DNA of 64,000 nt from Caldilineaceae bacterium (GTDB lineage Bacteria; Chloroflexota; Anaerolineae; Caldilineales; Caldilineaceae). Made by a program: the position numbers and the translations under genes. The number at the start of each line of letters is the position of its first letter. Position 1 is the first letter of the stretch. The notes beneath the pieces were generated by a model. The model saw only the letters and a program-made list of their open reading frames with translations. It was not told the DNA's origin and made no database searches. This document shows positions 1 to 8,324 of the stretch, in pieces. The stretch lies in contig WTGY01000110.1 in the NCBI GenBank assembly GCA_011523365.1, forward strand, positions 62,001 through 126,000, given 5' to 3'.

Positions 1-306
1 ATCGTTCATCGCCTTCTGAATGCCAGAAACAAGCGATTCTGTGAGCTGCAGGAAGAGTTGGGAGGCGTTAATCCAGGCACGCTCAGCAGCAGACTGAAGA
101 TGCTGGAAGACGAGGGGCTGGTCATGCGCGAGCAGGTCAGTTCGGTACCCCGGCATGTTGAATACAGTCTAACGGACAAGGGCCGGGAATTGACGCCTGT
201 CATCGCGGAGTTGTCCGAATGGAGCCAGCGCTGGATTTGCAGTGAAGAAGAACCGGTTGCCGAGGGACAGCTGAAGGCGGCAAAGGAAGACCTGAATCAT
301 GGATGA
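1..306 (+). CDS. HxlR-type winged-helix regulator, 5' end cut by the window edge
   Basis: Reading frame 1 is open from the first base to the TGA at 304-306, so the start lies outside the window. The visible 101 residues are the body of an HxlR/MarR-like winged helix: recognition-helix region LSSRLKMLEDEGLV, a wing with the family pattern VPRHVEYSLTDKGREL, and the closing helix ending in WSQRW, all typical of HxlR regulators. HxlR proteins are small dimeric DNA-binding regulators, often responding to redox or electrophiles; the target here is unknown. A metallo-hydrolase starts 16 bases downstream on the same strand, so co-transcription is likely. An internal TTG at 58 is not taken as the start because homology-like sequence continues upstream of it. 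Confidence 0.85.
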   Translation: MVHRLLNARNKRFCELQEELGGVNPGTLSSRLKMLEDEGLVMREQVSSVPRHVEYSLTDKGRELTPVIAELSEWSQRWICSEEEPVAEGQLKAAKEDLNHG

Positions 307-321
307 AGGAGCGCGGCAAGT

Positions 322-975
322 ATGTTGATTGCAGGCCTCACGGTTGGACTGTTGCAGGAAAACTGCTACATCCTTGGATGTGAGGATACGCAACGCGGGG
401 TCATCATCGACCCAGGAGACAGCGCCCGGGCTCTCCTCAACGAAGTCGATGAAATGGGTCTGACGCTTGAGAAAATAATCAACACGCATTCGCACTTTGA
501 TCACGTGCTGGCAGTGAACGCAGTGCGGGCTGCCACGGGGGCCACGTTTCACCTTCATCGCGAAGACCTACCCATACTGCATGCAGCACCTGAACGGGTC
601 CGCGAGTGGCTCGGCGCCCGCATCGATCCTATAGACGAACCGGACCATTACCTGGAGGAGGGCCACGTTATCGAATTCGGCAACGAGACCCTGGAGGTCC
701 GTTTCACACCGGGTCACTCACCGGGGCACGTCGTATTCGTAGACCACGACAACGGGCAGGTCTTTGCCGGTGATACACTTTTTCGCGGCAGTATAGGACG
801 TTTCGATCTGCCGCTCGCTGACGGCCAGACGCTGCTGGAAAGCATTCAGAACCAGTTGCTGTCGCTTCCCGACAATTATGTCGTGTATCCGGGCCACGGA
901 GAGGCGACTACAATCGGGGCAGAACGAGAGACCAATCCCTTTGTTGGCAGGACCGCTGCGTTTTCCTTCACGTAA
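322..975 (+). CDS. MBL-fold metallo-hydrolase (glyoxalase II / YcbL-like)
   Basis: 217 residues with the metallo-beta-lactamase fold signature: the THSHFDH zinc motif near residue 55, the GHSPGHVVF loop with the next metal histidine, FAGDTLF with the bridging aspartate, and YPGHG near the C-terminus. The short length and lack of the glyoxalase II C-terminal helical domain fit the YcbL/GloB2 type, which hydrolyses thioesters such as hydroxyacylglutathione; the true substrate cannot be read from sequence. ATG 322 is preceded by a GAAGGAG ribosome site at about 305-311. It probably shares a transcript with the HxlR regulator. Family confident, substrate not. Confidence 0.9.
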   Translation: MLIAGLTVGLLQENCYILGCEDTQRGVIIDPGDSARALLNEVDEMGLTLEKIINTHSHFDHVLAVNAVRAATGATFHLHREDLPILHAAPERVREWLGARIDPIDEPDHYLEEGHVIEFGNETLEVRFTPGHSPGHVVFVDHDNGQVFAGDTLFRGSIGRFDLPLADGQTLLESIQNQLLSLPDNYVVYPGHGEATTIGAERETNPFVGRTAAFSFT

Positions 976-991
976 CGCACAGGAGAGTGCC

Positions 992-1348
992 TTGACGACA
1001 TTGGCAGGAGGACTCCAAAGGCTATGGGGAAAGCAGAGGCGCCGCGCCCGGACAGTCGAGGCGGATACAGAGGACTGCCAGGCGACAACGGGCGGATCTG
1101 TTTCTCAGGAGCCAGTTGTGGTTTGGCAGGCCGCAAACCCGATGGAAGCACAGATAGTCAAAGGACGCCTGCAGAGCGTGGGTATACCAGCCATAGTCCG
1201 CGGTGAATCCATGGGTAGGATTTACGGCTTCATTTACGGCGGACTGGCGGAGCGCGATGTGCTGGTGCCTGCACCTTTGGCCGAGTCGGCCGAGGAGATC
1301 CTTGCTGAGGAGATCGATTGGGACCTGGAAGGTGAGGACAGTGCATAG
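992..1348 (+). CDS. small DUF2007-type protein
   Basis: 118 residues if started at TTG 992, chosen because AGGAG at 981-985 sits at proper spacing and the longer frame from 878 would overlap the upstream hydrolase. The C-terminal two thirds (VVVWQAANPMEAQIVKGRL onward, ending in AEEILAEEIDWDLEG) has the pattern of DUF2007, a small putative signal-transducing domain with an alternation of strand, helix and a GI-PA-VRG turn. The first 40 residues are basic and unmatched. No enzyme function can be assigned. It lies between the metallo-hydrolase and ccmE on the same strand with a 128-base gap to ccmE. Confidence 0.7.
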   Translation: MTTLAGGLQRLWGKQRRRARTVEADTEDCQATTGGSVSQEPVVVWQAANPMEAQIVKGRLQSVGIPAIVRGESMGRIYGFIYGGLAERDVLVPAPLAESAEEILAEEIDWDLEGEDSA

Positions 1349-1476
1349 TCCGGATTCGGCGTACCTGCGTGAGGCGCCTTTTATCTGGCGGAGTTGTCCC
1401 GGCCGTACAGGTCTGCGATTTCGTGTCCATGCACTTTGTCTGAGAGAAGTCACGCAGCAATTCAGGTGGGAACCAG

Positions 1477-1989
1477 ATGGCTGAACAGTCGACAATGCAA
1501 GACGAATTCACTGAAGAAGAGCTGGGGGATGGTCCCATCCCGGGGCGCCTGGCCCGCAAGCGAACCGGCATCAAGCCGCAGTTCCTGGTGGCCGGACTCC
1601 TATTGGTTGGGGTAATCATATCGCTGATGGTTTATGGGTTGACCACGGCCAAAGCCTACTGGTTAACCGTTGACGAGGTACATCAGAAGGGTGACTCTCT
1701 GATTTCACAGCGCCTGCGGGTAAACGGCGTAGTCGTCGAAGGCAGCGAGGACTGGAACGCCGAAGAGGTAACCCTTCGCTTCAAGATAGAGGACGAAGAA
1801 AACCCGGGCCGTCAACTGTCAGTTGTCCATTACGAACCGCGGCCGGATAATTTCCACCGGGCCGCATCGGTCATCGTAGAGGGAGAACTTCTGCAGGGTG
1901 GCGTTATAGAGGCCGATGTGTTGCTACTCAAGTGTCCTAGTCGGTATGAGGAGTCCCCTGAAGACATACTGCTTCAGGCCGCAAATTGA
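1477..1989 (+). CDS. ccmE: cytochrome c maturation heme chaperone CcmE, cysteine (CxxxY) type
   Basis: 170 residues: a basic cytoplasmic N-terminus, one membrane anchor at about residues 33-55 (QFLVAGLLLVGVIISLMVY), then the extracytoplasmic OB-fold beta barrel. CcmE covalently holds heme from CcmC and passes it to apocytochrome c. In the well-studied proteobacterial form the heme-binding residue is the histidine of HxxxY; here the corresponding segment is CPSRY, with C153 (bases 1933-1935) and Y157, so this belongs to the minority CxxxY class known from Desulfovibrio and archaea. ATG 1477 has AGGTGGG just upstream. It is the first of the ccm block; the following genes ccmABCD support the assignment. 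Confidence 0.92.
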   Translation: MAEQSTMQDEFTEEELGDGPIPGRLARKRTGIKPQFLVAGLLLVGVIISLMVYGLTTAKAYWLTVDEVHQKGDSLISQRLRVNGVVVEGSEDWNAEEVTLRFKIEDEENPGRQLSVVHYEPRPDNFHRAASVIVEGELLQGGVIEADVLLLKCPSRYEESPEDILLQAAN

Positions 1990-2103
1990 TTAACGCCGTA
2001 CAACCTTGGGCAGGTAGTGTCACGCGTCTCCAGGCCATTGGCGTCCCTATTCTACTTTGGTTCAAAGGTGTACAGGCTCAGCCCATAGTCGGAAAGAAAC
2101 CGA

Positions 2104-3990
2104 TTGTTCAGTAAATGGTCTGCCTTTGCACTTCTACTGATGGCCTCTGTCGTTGCATTCTTCGTGACGCTGACGACGGACAGCCTCAACGCTCAAGAAT
2201 CCCCTTCGTCGTTCGATCCTCAGCAGGTCCCTGTTCCCCAACGTCCGCCTAGTGCCGAGTTGGCTACTGCATCCTTCACACAGAACTGCGCGCCCTGCCA
2301 TGGGGCAAGCGGCGACGGTGACGGGCCGGCCGGCGCTGCTGCCGACCCGACTGTCTTTTCGGACCCTGCCGAAAGCTGGGAGCGCTCACCGGCCGAATTC
2401 TTCTTTGTTACCAAGTTCGGCCGCTTAGAGAACCTGATGCCTCCGTGGCGTAACAGCATGAGTGACGAACAGATCTGGCAGGCGGTCTACTACGCCTGGA
2501 GTCTGCACACAGACGAGACGGAGGTGGCGGAAGGAGCCGAGTTGTATGCTCAGTCCTGCCAAATTTGCCACGGCGAAGACGGACGAGGCGAAGGCCCGGG
2601 GGCTGGAACAGATCTGCCCGACTTCTCGGCGCAGGAGACGATGATCTTCATCAGCCAGGCGGAGCTGGGACGCCGCTGGGGGGAGTCCCATCCTGAAATC
2701 GGTACCAACTGGTCAACAGACGAGAGGCGAGCAGTCCTTGAGTTCATCCGCAGCTTTACTTACCGGCCCATATGGGCCCCCTTCGAGGTGTCGGGTTCCG
2801 GTGCAATTGCCGGCCGGCTTGTGCAGGGCACGGAAGACGGGCCTGCGATTGAACTGTCAGCGGTGACACTCAATATCTACCAGCAGGCCAATTTGCTGGC
2901 GACTCGAATCGCCTCCGTCGGGGCGGACGGGAGATTTGACTTCGAGAACTTGCCCGTGGACGAAGGTTTCTACTTCCTGGTGGAGACCGAGTACCGTGAA
3001 GTCCGGTACACTTCGCCGATCCTTGCGTTCAGCGGTCCCGACTTCACCGAAGACCGGACCGGCCCGGAGCGCATCGACACGACGCTGCCCGTATTTGAGA
3101 CGACGACCGACGCGGGCGGCTTACATGTCACCCGGGCCAACTGGATTGTCGAGCATGAGCCGGGAAGCCTGCTGATCGGCCAACTCTACACCTTCGGAAA
3201 CCGCAGCAGCCGCACATTGGTCGGAGCGAGAAGCGACCTGTTTGATGTACCCGTGACGCTGGCCATCCCGCTTCCGGATAACGCGCAGGAAGTAGAACTG
3301 CAAGACGGGTCCGTTGGGGAAGCCTATCGTCTGCGCCAGCAGGTCCTTTACGATACCCGTCCCGTCCTTCCGGGGCCCGGTTCGCGCCAGATTTTTGTTC
3401 GCTATCGCCTGCCGTATGCCGAGGAGTCCGTCCAGATCAGTTTCCCTGTAGGCTACGAAACAGAGTCGCTGAATCTCCTGGTAGCTGACCTGCCCGGACT
3501 GGAAGTCGACTTTACGGTTGATGGGGAGTCACTCGATCCGGCAGGCGAGGAAACGATCCAGGGGATTCTTTTTCGCAGATGGAGTAAACCGGTTTCCGGC
3601 AGGGATCGTGTAAACCTTTCGCTTCGCGGCCTGATCGCCGCCGGCGCGAGCGACCCCCGTCCGGACAGAGGCATACAGCCGAACAGAGAGCTGCCGATTT
3701 CCACACCTCCACTTAATGTGCGCGTTCCCCTGACATTCGGCGGCGTTGTCACATTCGTCCTTCTTGCCTCACTCCTCCTCTTCGTCCTGCGGGAAAGGAA
3801 GAGAGGCCCGCGAACAGCCGGGCAGCTGGCCGCGCGTCGCGAAGAACTGTTGGACAGCATTGCGCGGCTGGACGATCTGCATGCTCTTGGGGAACTGGAA
3901 GAGCGCTCCTGGAAAAAGAGGCGGGCTTCACTGAAGAGGGAGTTAATCGAAATTGCTCTGGCGGAAAAGAAGTCGCGAGCGGTCACATGA
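2104..3990 (+). CDS. diheme c-type cytochrome with beta-sandwich middle and CcmI-like membrane tail
   Basis: 628 residues. A signal peptide (about 1-30, ending SLNA) is followed by two cytochrome c domains with heme motifs CAPCH (62-66) and CQICH (152-156); LMPPW at about 111 offers an axial methionine to the first heme. Residues about 230-330 look like a carboxypeptidase-regulatory/transthyretin-like sandwich, then a longer beta-rich part, one transmembrane helix at about 540-562, and a cytoplasmic tail with EELLDSIARLDDLHALGELE, the helical-hairpin pattern seen in CcmI-like and CcmH-associated proteins. TTG 2104 is used because it gives the complete signal peptide; ATG 2140 is an alternative. 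The stop overlaps ccmA by 4 bases, so the two are translationally coupled. Possible role: maturation substrate or a heme-handling helper; electron-transfer partner unknown. Confidence 0.8.
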   Translation: MFSKWSAFALLLMASVVAFFVTLTTDSLNAQESPSSFDPQQVPVPQRPPSAELATASFTQNCAPCHGASGDGDGPAGAAADPTVFSDPAESWERSPAEFFFVTKFGRLENLMPPWRNSMSDEQIWQAVYYAWSLHTDETEVAEGAELYAQSCQICHGEDGRGEGPGAGTDLPDFSAQETMIFISQAELGRRWGESHPEIGTNWSTDERRAVLEFIRSFTYRPIWAPFEVSGSGAIAGRLVQGTEDGPAIELSAVTLNIYQQANLLATRIASVGADGRFDFENLPVDEGFYFLVETEYREVRYTSPILAFSGPDFTEDRTGPERIDTTLPVFETTTDAGGLHVTRANWIVEHEPGSLLIGQLYTFGNRSSRTLVGARSDLFDVPVTLAIPLPDNAQEVELQDGSVGEAYRLRQQVLYDTRPVLPGPGSRQIFVRYRLPYAEESVQISFPVGYETESLNLLVADLPGLEVDFTVDGESLDPAGEETIQGILFRRWSKPVSGRDRVNLSLRGLIAAGASDPRPDRGIQPNRELPISTPPLNVRVPLTFGGVVTFVLLASLLLFVLRERKRGPRTAGQLAARREELLDSIARLDDLHALGELEERSWKKRRASLKRELIEIALAEKKSRAVT

Positions 3991-4667
3991 CCACACGCAC
4001 TGCTCCGCTAATTCGTTGTGAGCACGTCTCGAAGCGTTTCGGACACAAACGGGTACTGCGCGACATCTCCTTCACGGTTGCTGCCGGGGAAGTCCTTTCT
4101 TTGCTGGGTGCGAATGGTTCGGGCAAGACGACGCTACTGCGGATCGTGTCGGCACTGGACAGACCGGACGAGGGGGAAGTGTGGTTGGGGCCGGTGCCCC
4201 TATCTTCAGCCACAGACGGGATTCGTCGCTATATTGGCGTTGTCGCACATGCTCCCCTGCTGTATGACCGGCTCACCGGCTTGGAAAACCTGGATTTCTA
4301 CGCCCGCCTTTATGACCTGGTAAAGCCACAGAGGCGCATAGAAGATCTCCTGCGGATCTTGGAGCTCTGGCGTTGGCGAAATGAATCGGTGCGAACATAC
4401 AGCCGGGGAATGTCTCAGCGGCTGGCTATCGCAAGGGCGCTTTTGCACGATCCCCCTGTTGTGATTCTCGATGAGCCGGATACGGGCCTTGATCGTGACA
4501 GCATTGAACTGTTGACGGCGCTTGTCGCTCATCTGCGTTTACGGGGCCGGGCAGTACTCACGACAACGCACAGCCTTGCGCTTGCACAAAGGTGGAGCGA
4601 CCGCATATATGAACTACGATCCGGACACCTGCATCATTTGGCGTGTCCGGATCGTAATACCTACTGA
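3987..4667 (+). CDS. ccmA: heme exporter ATP-binding protein CcmA
   Basis: 226 residues of an ABC ATPase: Walker A GANGSGKTT, signature YSRGMSQRLAIARAL (a degenerate LSGGQ, as usual in CcmA), Walker B VVILDEPDTGLD and the H-loop TTTHS. CcmA with CcmB and CcmC forms the complex that loads and releases heme-CcmE in System I cytochrome c maturation. The start ATG overlaps the stop of the upstream cytochrome gene (ATGA). Order ccmA-ccmB-ccmC-ccmD downstream distinguishes it from other ABC ATPases of this size. Confidence 0.92.
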   Translation: MTTRTAPLIRCEHVSKRFGHKRVLRDISFTVAAGEVLSLLGANGSGKTTLLRIVSALDRPDEGEVWLGPVPLSSATDGIRRYIGVVAHAPLLYDRLTGLENLDFYARLYDLVKPQRRIEDLLRILELWRWRNESVRTYSRGMSQRLAIARALLHDPPVVILDEPDTGLDRDSIELLTALVAHLRLRGRAVLTTTHSLALAQRWSDRIYELRSGHLHHLACPDRNTY

Positions 4668-4728
4668 GGAGAGAGCACGAGGCTGCTGCCGTGCGCTAGC
4701 CGGCGGGCTTGTGTGGGGCCCTCACGCA

Positions 4729-5457
4729 ATGATGACTGAACTTTCGGGAGCTGAGGGAGTTACTCACAGAGAAGGGGGGATTGGGGCGTATCTGCGGCAC
4801 GTGTGGGCTGTGGCGGAGAAAGATGTCCGTGCTGAAATGCGCTCCAAAGAGGTCGTGGGGACGATGGCGGCCTATTCTGTTTTGTCCGCGGTCGTATTCG
4901 GGCTGGCATTCGACCTACGTGTCCCCCGTGCTGAGTTAGTCGCGCCGGGAATCCTGTGGGTCATCGTCCTGTTTGCGGGCGTGCTGGGGCTACACCGTTC
5001 TTTCGGGTCTGAGGTGGACCGGGGCACACTGGCCGGACTGCTACTGGCGCCGGTAGAAAGGTCGGCAATCTATCTGGGGAAAGTTGCCGCGAATCTACTT
5101 TACTTCCTGATTGTCGAAGCTCTTGTCGTACCGGCCTTGCTCATTCTCTTTGACGTCAATCTGGTGAAGCCAATTGTTCTGCTTGGATTGTTACTGGGTA
5201 CAATTGGGTACGTGGGCGTTGGAACTTTAGTAGCCGCTCTGACTTCCCGTAACAGGGCGCGAGAGACGCTATTACCGGTACTGTTGCTGCCGGTACTCGC
5301 ACCCCTCTTCATTTCGGGCGTAGGCCTGACGTCTGTCATAGTGGATGGCCGGGCCGACGCCGAAGCGTGGCCGTGGCTTGGAATCATCGGGCTCTATGAT
5401 GCCCTTGTTTTTGCAGTCGCTTTTCTGTTGGTCGACGTAGTCTGGGAAAACAGTTAA
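4729..5457 (+). CDS. ccmB: heme exporter permease CcmB
   Basis: 242 residues from ATG 4729, close to the usual CcmB length of about 220-240. Six hydrophobic segments are visible, and the region RSFGSEVDRGTLAGLLLAP is the typical cytoplasmic loop of CcmB after the second helix. It acts as the membrane partner of CcmA. The open frame runs back to 4522 inside ccmA, but that part (rich in Arg/Cys, overlapping ccmA) is a shadow. GTG 4711 or ATG 4732 are also possible starts; none has a strong ribosome site, although GAGGAGAG lies at 4665-4672. Confidence 0.9.
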   Translation: MMTELSGAEGVTHREGGIGAYLRHVWAVAEKDVRAEMRSKEVVGTMAAYSVLSAVVFGLAFDLRVPRAELVAPGILWVIVLFAGVLGLHRSFGSEVDRGTLAGLLLAPVERSAIYLGKVAANLLYFLIVEALVVPALLILFDVNLVKPIVLLGLLLGTIGYVGVGTLVAALTSRNRARETLLPVLLLPVLAPLFISGVGLTSVIVDGRADAEAWPWLGIIGLYDALVFAVAFLLVDVVWENS

Positions 5458-5479
5458 CACCTTGTGACGGAGCTAATCT

Positions 5480-6217
5480 ATGAGTACGCTCGCAAATCCG
5501 TCGAGGACCGACCGCTGGTTCAAACCTCTCCTGGTTTTCGACGTCATTGCTGGACTTGCAATGGTCACGGTGATGTGGGCAGGGCTCCTCTATGCCGGTG
5601 ACGCAGTCAATCTCGCGGGAGAAGAGCAGGCTGCCCAGCGAATTTTCTACTTTCACATCGGAAGCAACATCGCGGCACTTCTGGGTTTTCTGGGGTCTGT
5701 GGTGGGCAGCATCGGCTATCTTTTCAGTCGCCGAATGGTGTGGGATCGGTGGGCCGCGGCGAGTGTTGAAATCGGCACAATCTTCGGGATACTGGTCCTT
5801 CTTTCAGGTTCGATTTGGGCCAAGCCGGCATGGAATACCTATTGGACGTGGGACCCCCGTCTTACGACAGCCACGATTACCGTCCTGATTTACATTGCCT
5901 ACATGCTGTTCAGGAACGGTTTTGACCACGCCCAGACGAGAGCGCGCTTTGCCAGTGTCTACGCCATTTTCGCCTTTTTGAGCGTACCTCTGACATACTA
6001 CAGCGCGCGCCTGTTCCGCTCCATCCATCCGATTGTCTTCGACGGCGGCAACGAGGAAGCGCAGGGGAGCTTTGCGATCGGCCCAACGATGGGGCAGACG
6101 CTGACCATCGCCACGATTGGTTTCGCACTTCTCTTCTTTGCGTTACTCTTCCACAGAGTCCGCCAATTTGATGCCGAGGCCCGTATTGAAGCACTGCGCG
6201 AAAGATTCGACGAATGA
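5480..6217 (+). CDS. ccmC: heme exporter / heme attachment protein CcmC
   Basis: 245 residues, six transmembrane helices, with the heme-handling tryptophan-rich loop TYWTWDPRLTT (the WWD-type signature) between helices 3 and 4. Candidate heme-ligand histidines flank it: FYFHIGSNIAA before and FRSIHPIVF after, as in the CcmC/CcsA family. CcmC attaches heme to CcmE at the outer membrane face. Starts 22 bases after ccmB and overlaps ccmD by 4 bases (ATGA), confirming an operon. Confidence 0.93.
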   Translation: MSTLANPSRTDRWFKPLLVFDVIAGLAMVTVMWAGLLYAGDAVNLAGEEQAAQRIFYFHIGSNIAALLGFLGSVVGSIGYLFSRRMVWDRWAAASVEIGTIFGILVLLSGSIWAKPAWNTYWTWDPRLTTATITVLIYIAYMLFRNGFDHAQTRARFASVYAIFAFLSVPLTYYSARLFRSIHPIVFDGGNEEAQGSFAIGPTMGQTLTIATIGFALLFFALLFHRVRQFDAEARIEALRERFDE

Positions 6218-6357
6218 TCTACCTTGCGTCCGTTCTGATCCTTTTGTGGCTCATTGTGGGAGGTTATCTGCTGTATATGGTGGCACGCCAACGATCGCTC
6301 GAGAATGAATTGCGATCGCTGGAGGAAGCGCTTAAGAACAGGGAGCAGGGAGAGTGA
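6214..6357 (+). CDS. ccmD: small membrane subunit CcmD
   Basis: A 47-residue frame starting at the ATG that overlaps the ccmC stop (ATGA) and ending with TGA at 6355-6357. It has one transmembrane helix (IYLASVLILLWLIVGGYLL), then RQRSLENELRSLEEALKN, a short charged amphipathic helix. Size, topology and place right after ccmC are those of CcmD, which helps release holo-CcmE from CcmABC. CcmD sequences are poorly conserved, so the call rests mainly on context. A length of 47 codons makes it easy to miss in automatic gene calling. Confidence 0.8.
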   Translation: MIYLASVLILLWLIVGGYLLYMVARQRSLENELRSLEEALKNREQGE

Positions 6358-6498
6358 GGCGGTCCTCAGGGCAGGCCGTCTGTTGGTAAGATTGTTTACT
6401 TCCTCCCTGGCCTTGTTGCCTTAGAATTGGAATGGAGGATTGAAGCACTGCCCTGGGGGCAACAGTGGGCAGCATTTGGCCTCAAACGGGCTGGAGAC

Positions 6499-7428
6499 AT
6501 GGTACAAGAGATTTCAAGCGCAGGAGACGTAAGAACAGGTCGCTTGACCAATGTAACGGGGCAGGCGCAGGCAAGCCGCGGCAGCACCTTTTTCCATTCG
6601 CTCGCGTTTGTGATTGGTTTTGGTGCGATATTCACACTGCTTGGTTCAGCAGCGGGACTCCTGGGACAGAATCTGAACTCCTATCTCCCTCTCATCCAGC
6701 GTCTGGGCGCGATCTTGCTGGCAATATTCGGTCTGACAACGCTCGGCGTAATCGGCTGGATCGTCAATCGAATTCGGTCAAACGGGCGGCTTATCGGGAA
6801 TCCCGCAGTGGCCGCGCTCGTGGATATTCTGGGCTTTCTCAATGCGCTAATGTATTCCGAACGGCGCGTGACTGATCTTCATAAGGTGAAACGGGGGTGG
6901 GGATATCTCAGCAGCGCGATGATGGGAGTGAGTTTCAGTGCAGGCTGGGTTCCATGTGTCGGCCCGATTCTGGCGAGCATCCTGTTTCTGGCGAGCGACA
7001 GCGCCACTGTCGTTCAGGGGGCTCTGCTCCTGGCTATCTACAGTCTGGGACTTGGGCTGCCCTTCCTGCTTACCGGAGCCGCGTTCGGCAGGGCGACAGC
7101 AATTCTGCGCCGGCTCAACCGTCATGCCAATGTCGTCAGCCTGATCAGCGGCGTCTTTCTTCTCTACGTGGCATGGCTTCTCTGGGCCGACAGGTTGACG
7201 ATGCTGACGACGCAGTTTGCGTTCCTGAATCAGTGGGTCTTTCTGCTGGAGGAGGCATTTTCGTCGACCGTAGGCGTCGATACGGCGTTCAACGCAGGCG
7301 CGCTGAACGCGGCGCCACTTGCCTTCATTGCGGGCATCATCAGTTTCATCAGCCCCTGCGTTCTGCCCCTCATTCCGGCCTATATCGGCTATCTGAGCGG
7401 GGCCGCGCTCTCGGGCGGACGGAGTTGA
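6499..7428 (+). CDS. ccdA: CcdA-like thiol-disulfide membrane transporter, circularly permuted
   Basis: 309 residues from ATG 6499 (a TTG at 6427 would add 24 unmatched residues). CcdA carries reductant across the membrane with one cysteine in helix 1 (SPCVLPL) and one in helix 4 (GWxPCxGP). Here the protein begins with what is normally helix 2 (FFHSLAFVIGFGAIFTLLGS, about 31-50), continues through GWVPCVGPILAS with C153, two more helices, and ends with AFIAGIISFISPCVLP and AYIGYLSG, carrying C287. So all six helices and both cysteines exist, but the usual first helix is last. No SPC copy is found upstream. A normal family member has six helices with both ends outside, so the permuted order keeps each helix direction. 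It is followed 18 bases later by the thioredoxin partner. The loop between helices 2 and 3 is about 45 residues, longer than usual. Confidence 0.85.
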   Translation: MVQEISSAGDVRTGRLTNVTGQAQASRGSTFFHSLAFVIGFGAIFTLLGSAAGLLGQNLNSYLPLIQRLGAILLAIFGLTTLGVIGWIVNRIRSNGRLIGNPAVAALVDILGFLNALMYSERRVTDLHKVKRGWGYLSSAMMGVSFSAGWVPCVGPILASILFLASDSATVVQGALLLAIYSLGLGLPFLLTGAAFGRATAILRRLNRHANVVSLISGVFLLYVAWLLWADRLTMLTTQFAFLNQWVFLLEEAFSSTVGVDTAFNAGALNAAPLAFIAGIISFISPCVLPLIPAYIGYLSGAALSGGRS

Positions 7429-7446
7429 GGGGGAAAGAAGAATCCA

Positions 7447-8040
7447 GTGAAGCATCCCGTAATCTTGACAATGGTCGTCGCGATTGCGTTCATGCTATCT
7501 GCGTGCGCGGCGGGAGATCAGAGTGACAGCGCTTCGGACGGGTTCACTTCCACGCCTCTTGAGCAGTTCCCTGACGAAGTGGGAAGCGGCTTCCCGGTAG
7601 CAGACCTTGTCCAGGAGGGCAGCTCGGGTGTGGGAGACTTCGCGCCGAACTTCGCCTTCCTCCTCGCTGACGGACGGGGCGCGGACCTGGCTTCCCTGCA
7701 GGGCAAGCCCGTTGTCCTCAATTTCTGGGCCACGTGGTGCGGCCCTTGTCGAGCCGAGATGCCTGACCTAGTTGCTCTGCATGAAAGCGATAACGATCTT
7801 GTCGTGCTCGAAGTAAACGTCGGAGAAGAGTTGTCTGCGGTTGAAGAGTTTGCCACAGAGTTCGGGATGAACATGACGGTCGTTTTGGATCAGGAAGATT
7901 TGATCCGGCGCGCTTACGAAGTTCGCAACATGCCTACGACTGTTTTCATCCTGGCTGACGGCACAATTGGTGCACGCTGGTCTGGCTTCCTCGCGGGCGA
8001 GCAATTGGAACAGTTCGTCGAGCAGATCAAGACTCAGTGA
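7447..8040 (+). CDS. TlpA/ResA-like membrane-anchored thioredoxin (lipoprotein)
   Basis: 197 residues starting at GTG 7447. The N-terminus is a lipoprotein signal with lipobox LSAC (Cys at about residue 20), then a flexible acidic linker and a TlpA-like thioredoxin fold with active site WCGPC in FWATWCGPCRAEMPDL and the cis-proline region RNMPTTVFI. Such proteins receive electrons from CcdA and reduce apocytochrome or CcmH/CcmG thiols. Position after ccdA and within the ccm block suggests the CcmG/ResA role. Stop overlaps the next gene by four bases (GTGA). Confidence 0.9.
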   Translation: MKHPVILTMVVAIAFMLSACAAGDQSDSASDGFTSTPLEQFPDEVGSGFPVADLVQEGSSGVGDFAPNFAFLLADGRGADLASLQGKPVVLNFWATWCGPCRAEMPDLVALHESDNDLVVLEVNVGEELSAVEEFATEFGMNMTVVLDQEDLIRRAYEVRNMPTTVFILADGTIGARWSGFLAGEQLEQFVEQIKTQ

Positions 8041-8324
8041 GCGGCAACATGCAGGTAGTACTATTCACCAAAACGAACTGCCAGCTATGCGACGCGATCA
8101 AGTATGAATTGCTGGATCTTCAGGCCGAATACGCTTTTGAGATTCATGAAGAGTTCGTGGAGACCGATTCAAACGCGCAGGATGACGAGCAATCTGGCGT
8201 TCCACGCGTTCATTTCGAACGAGACGGCCGGGTCATTCTTTGTCTTGATTATCCAGTAAAGCAGGTTGAACTCCGACGCGCCGTGCGTGCAGAGATGAAG
8301 GACCGGTCGGGGCGGCAGCCGTGA
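8037..8324 (+). CDS. glutaredoxin-like protein (DUF836 type)
   Basis: 95 residues, thioredoxin fold: strand QVVLFTKTNC, redox motif CQLC, and a later GVPRVHFERDG with the cis-proline. This matches small glutaredoxin-like DUF836 proteins, likely cytoplasmic because no signal is seen. GTG 8037 overlaps the previous stop; ATG 8049 would give a tighter family-like N-terminus and is equally possible. Its stop in turn overlaps the start of the next gene, so four thiol or membrane genes are coupled. Specific partner unknown. Confidence 0.82.
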   Translation: MSGNMQVVLFTKTNCQLCDAIKYELLDLQAEYAFEIHEEFVETDSNAQDDEQSGVPRVHFERDGRVILCLDYPVKQVELRRAVRAEMKDRSGRQP

